Shown here one piece after another: positions 6,191 to 6,550 of a stretch of 6,550 bases of DNA (its first letter is position 1; every line of letters begins with the position of its first letter). Both the position numbers and the translations under genes were made by a program. The notes beneath the pieces are model-generated. The model had not been told where the DNA came from, searched no databases, and was given only the letters and a program-made list of their open reading frames with translations. Source of the stretch: an uncultured Bacilli bacterium. Its GTDB lineage: Bacteria; Bacillota_I; Bacilli_A; RF39; UBA660. The stretch covers positions 1 to 6,550 of the forward strand of contig CALVRP010000098.1 in assembly GCA_944358665.1 (NCBI GenBank). The letters run 5' to 3'.

Positions 6191-6550
6191 ATGTTTTATT
6201 ATTTTACATATGACAGCCCAGTCGGAAAATTAATGGTGGTTAGTGATAAAGATAATATTGTTGGTTTATGGATAGAGGGGCAAAAGTATTTTATGGAAAA
6301 TATTAAAGGAAATATGGTTGAAAAGCCAAATTATCCTATTTTAAAACTTGTTAAGAAGTGGTTAGATGATTATTTTAATGGTCAAAAACCAGAGCTTAAT
6401 CTTCCTTTAAAACCATATGGTAGTCAGTTTAAAAGGACGGTATGGCAAGTTCTTTGTGAAATTCCCTATGGTAAAACAGTTACTTATGGAAGCGTCGCTA
6501 ACAAAGTTGCTAGTAAATTAGGTAAAGAAAGAATGTCTGCCCGGGCTATT
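6191..6550 (+). CDS. ogt: Methylated-DNA--protein-cysteine S-methyltransferase (3' end outside window)
   Basis: This is a suicide DNA-repair protein that moves an alkyl group from O6-alkylguanine (and O4-alkylthymine) to its own cysteine. Exactly 120 codons are visible of a typical 155-175. The N-terminal part (MFYYFTYDSPVGKLMVV, then a WIEGQKYF segment) is the small ribonuclease-H-like domain of Ogt-type proteins. The DNA-binding domain begins with GSQFKRTVWQVLCEIPYGKT (about 78-96) followed by VTYGSVANKVA (97-107), which is highly characteristic. The window ends at SARAI, just before the expected region with the PCHR active-site Cys, so catalytic competence cannot be judged; Cys89 is not the acceptor. 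The start is fixed by AAGGAG 7 bases upstream and by the family N-terminus. It has its own promoter and no visible Ada-type regulatory domain. The choice between the symbols ogt and adaB is by similarity only. Confidence 0.92.
   Translation, partial: MFYYFTYDSPVGKLMVVSDKDNIVGLWIEGQKYFMENIKGNMVEKPNYPILKLVKKWLDDYFNGQKPELNLPLKPYGSQFKRTVWQVLCEIPYGKTVTYGSVANKVASKLGKERMSARAI

Noticed and set aside
1..6550. Possible mobile element, CRISPR array, tRNA/rRNA gene, riboswitch or minus-strand gene
   Set aside because: No terminal inverted repeats, transposase, spaced repeats, cloverleaf or long structured leader was seen. Coding sequence on the + strand fills nearly the whole window, and leaders are too short for a riboswitch.
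1..6550. The window as one new multi-gene system
   Set aside because: The neighbouring genes have unrelated predicted roles, and most have their own terminators and promoters, so nothing supports a joint pathway or defence system.

Overview
The window is an AT-rich (by eye about 30% G+C), gene-dense stretch with every gene on the + strand. Low G+C, strong AGGAGG-type Shine-Dalgarno sites, Gram-positive-style sigma-A promoters with extended -10 elements, a homodimeric (bacillus-type) glycyl-tRNA synthetase and N-terminal signal anchors instead of lipoprotein or periplasmic signals all suggest an uncultured, small-genome Firmicute of the Bacilli/Mollicutes-related gut lineages (RF39/Erysipelotrichales-like). 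That placement is inference. Trp is always TGG and no reading frame contains TGA, so the standard bacterial code applies.

Layout: (1) the 3' four-fifths of glycyl-tRNA synthetase (to 1115), followed 24 bases later by a small two-helix membrane protein of unknown function (1140-1652), probably in the same transcript. (2) A membrane-anchored arylsulfate sulfotransferase, ASST/AssT family (1720-3657), with the expected catalytic His, Asn and Arg residues but without the disulfide of the enterobacterial enzyme. (3) A single-anchor, mostly helical extracytoplasmic protein of unknown function (3721-4422). (4) A DUF1848 protein (4463-5353) with a C-terminal CX3CX2C motif like that of radical SAM enzymes. 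(5) A FabG-like short-chain dehydrogenase (5397-6130) whose frame breaks after 24 codons at an A6-T5 run that reads A AAA AAT in frame. (6) The first 120 codons of an O6-alkylguanine-DNA alkyltransferase (6191 to the window end).

Each gene from 1140 onward, apart from DUF1848, ends in a hairpin plus T-run lying on or next to its stop codon, or is followed by a clear promoter, or both; DUF1848 has no visible terminator, though a promoter for the next gene lies just downstream. TATAAT elements, three of them extended as TGnTATAAT, sit only 16-24 bases before the start codons, so leaders should be very short. The genes therefore look like a row of mostly single-gene transcription units and not one pathway operon. 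No mobile element, CRISPR array, tRNA or rRNA was seen, and no gene-free stretch exceeds 70 bases.

The points most worth a second look are the frameshifted dehydrogenase, the disulfide-free sulfotransferase with its extra C-terminal region, the DUF1848 protein, and the compact terminator-promoter-RBS junctions.
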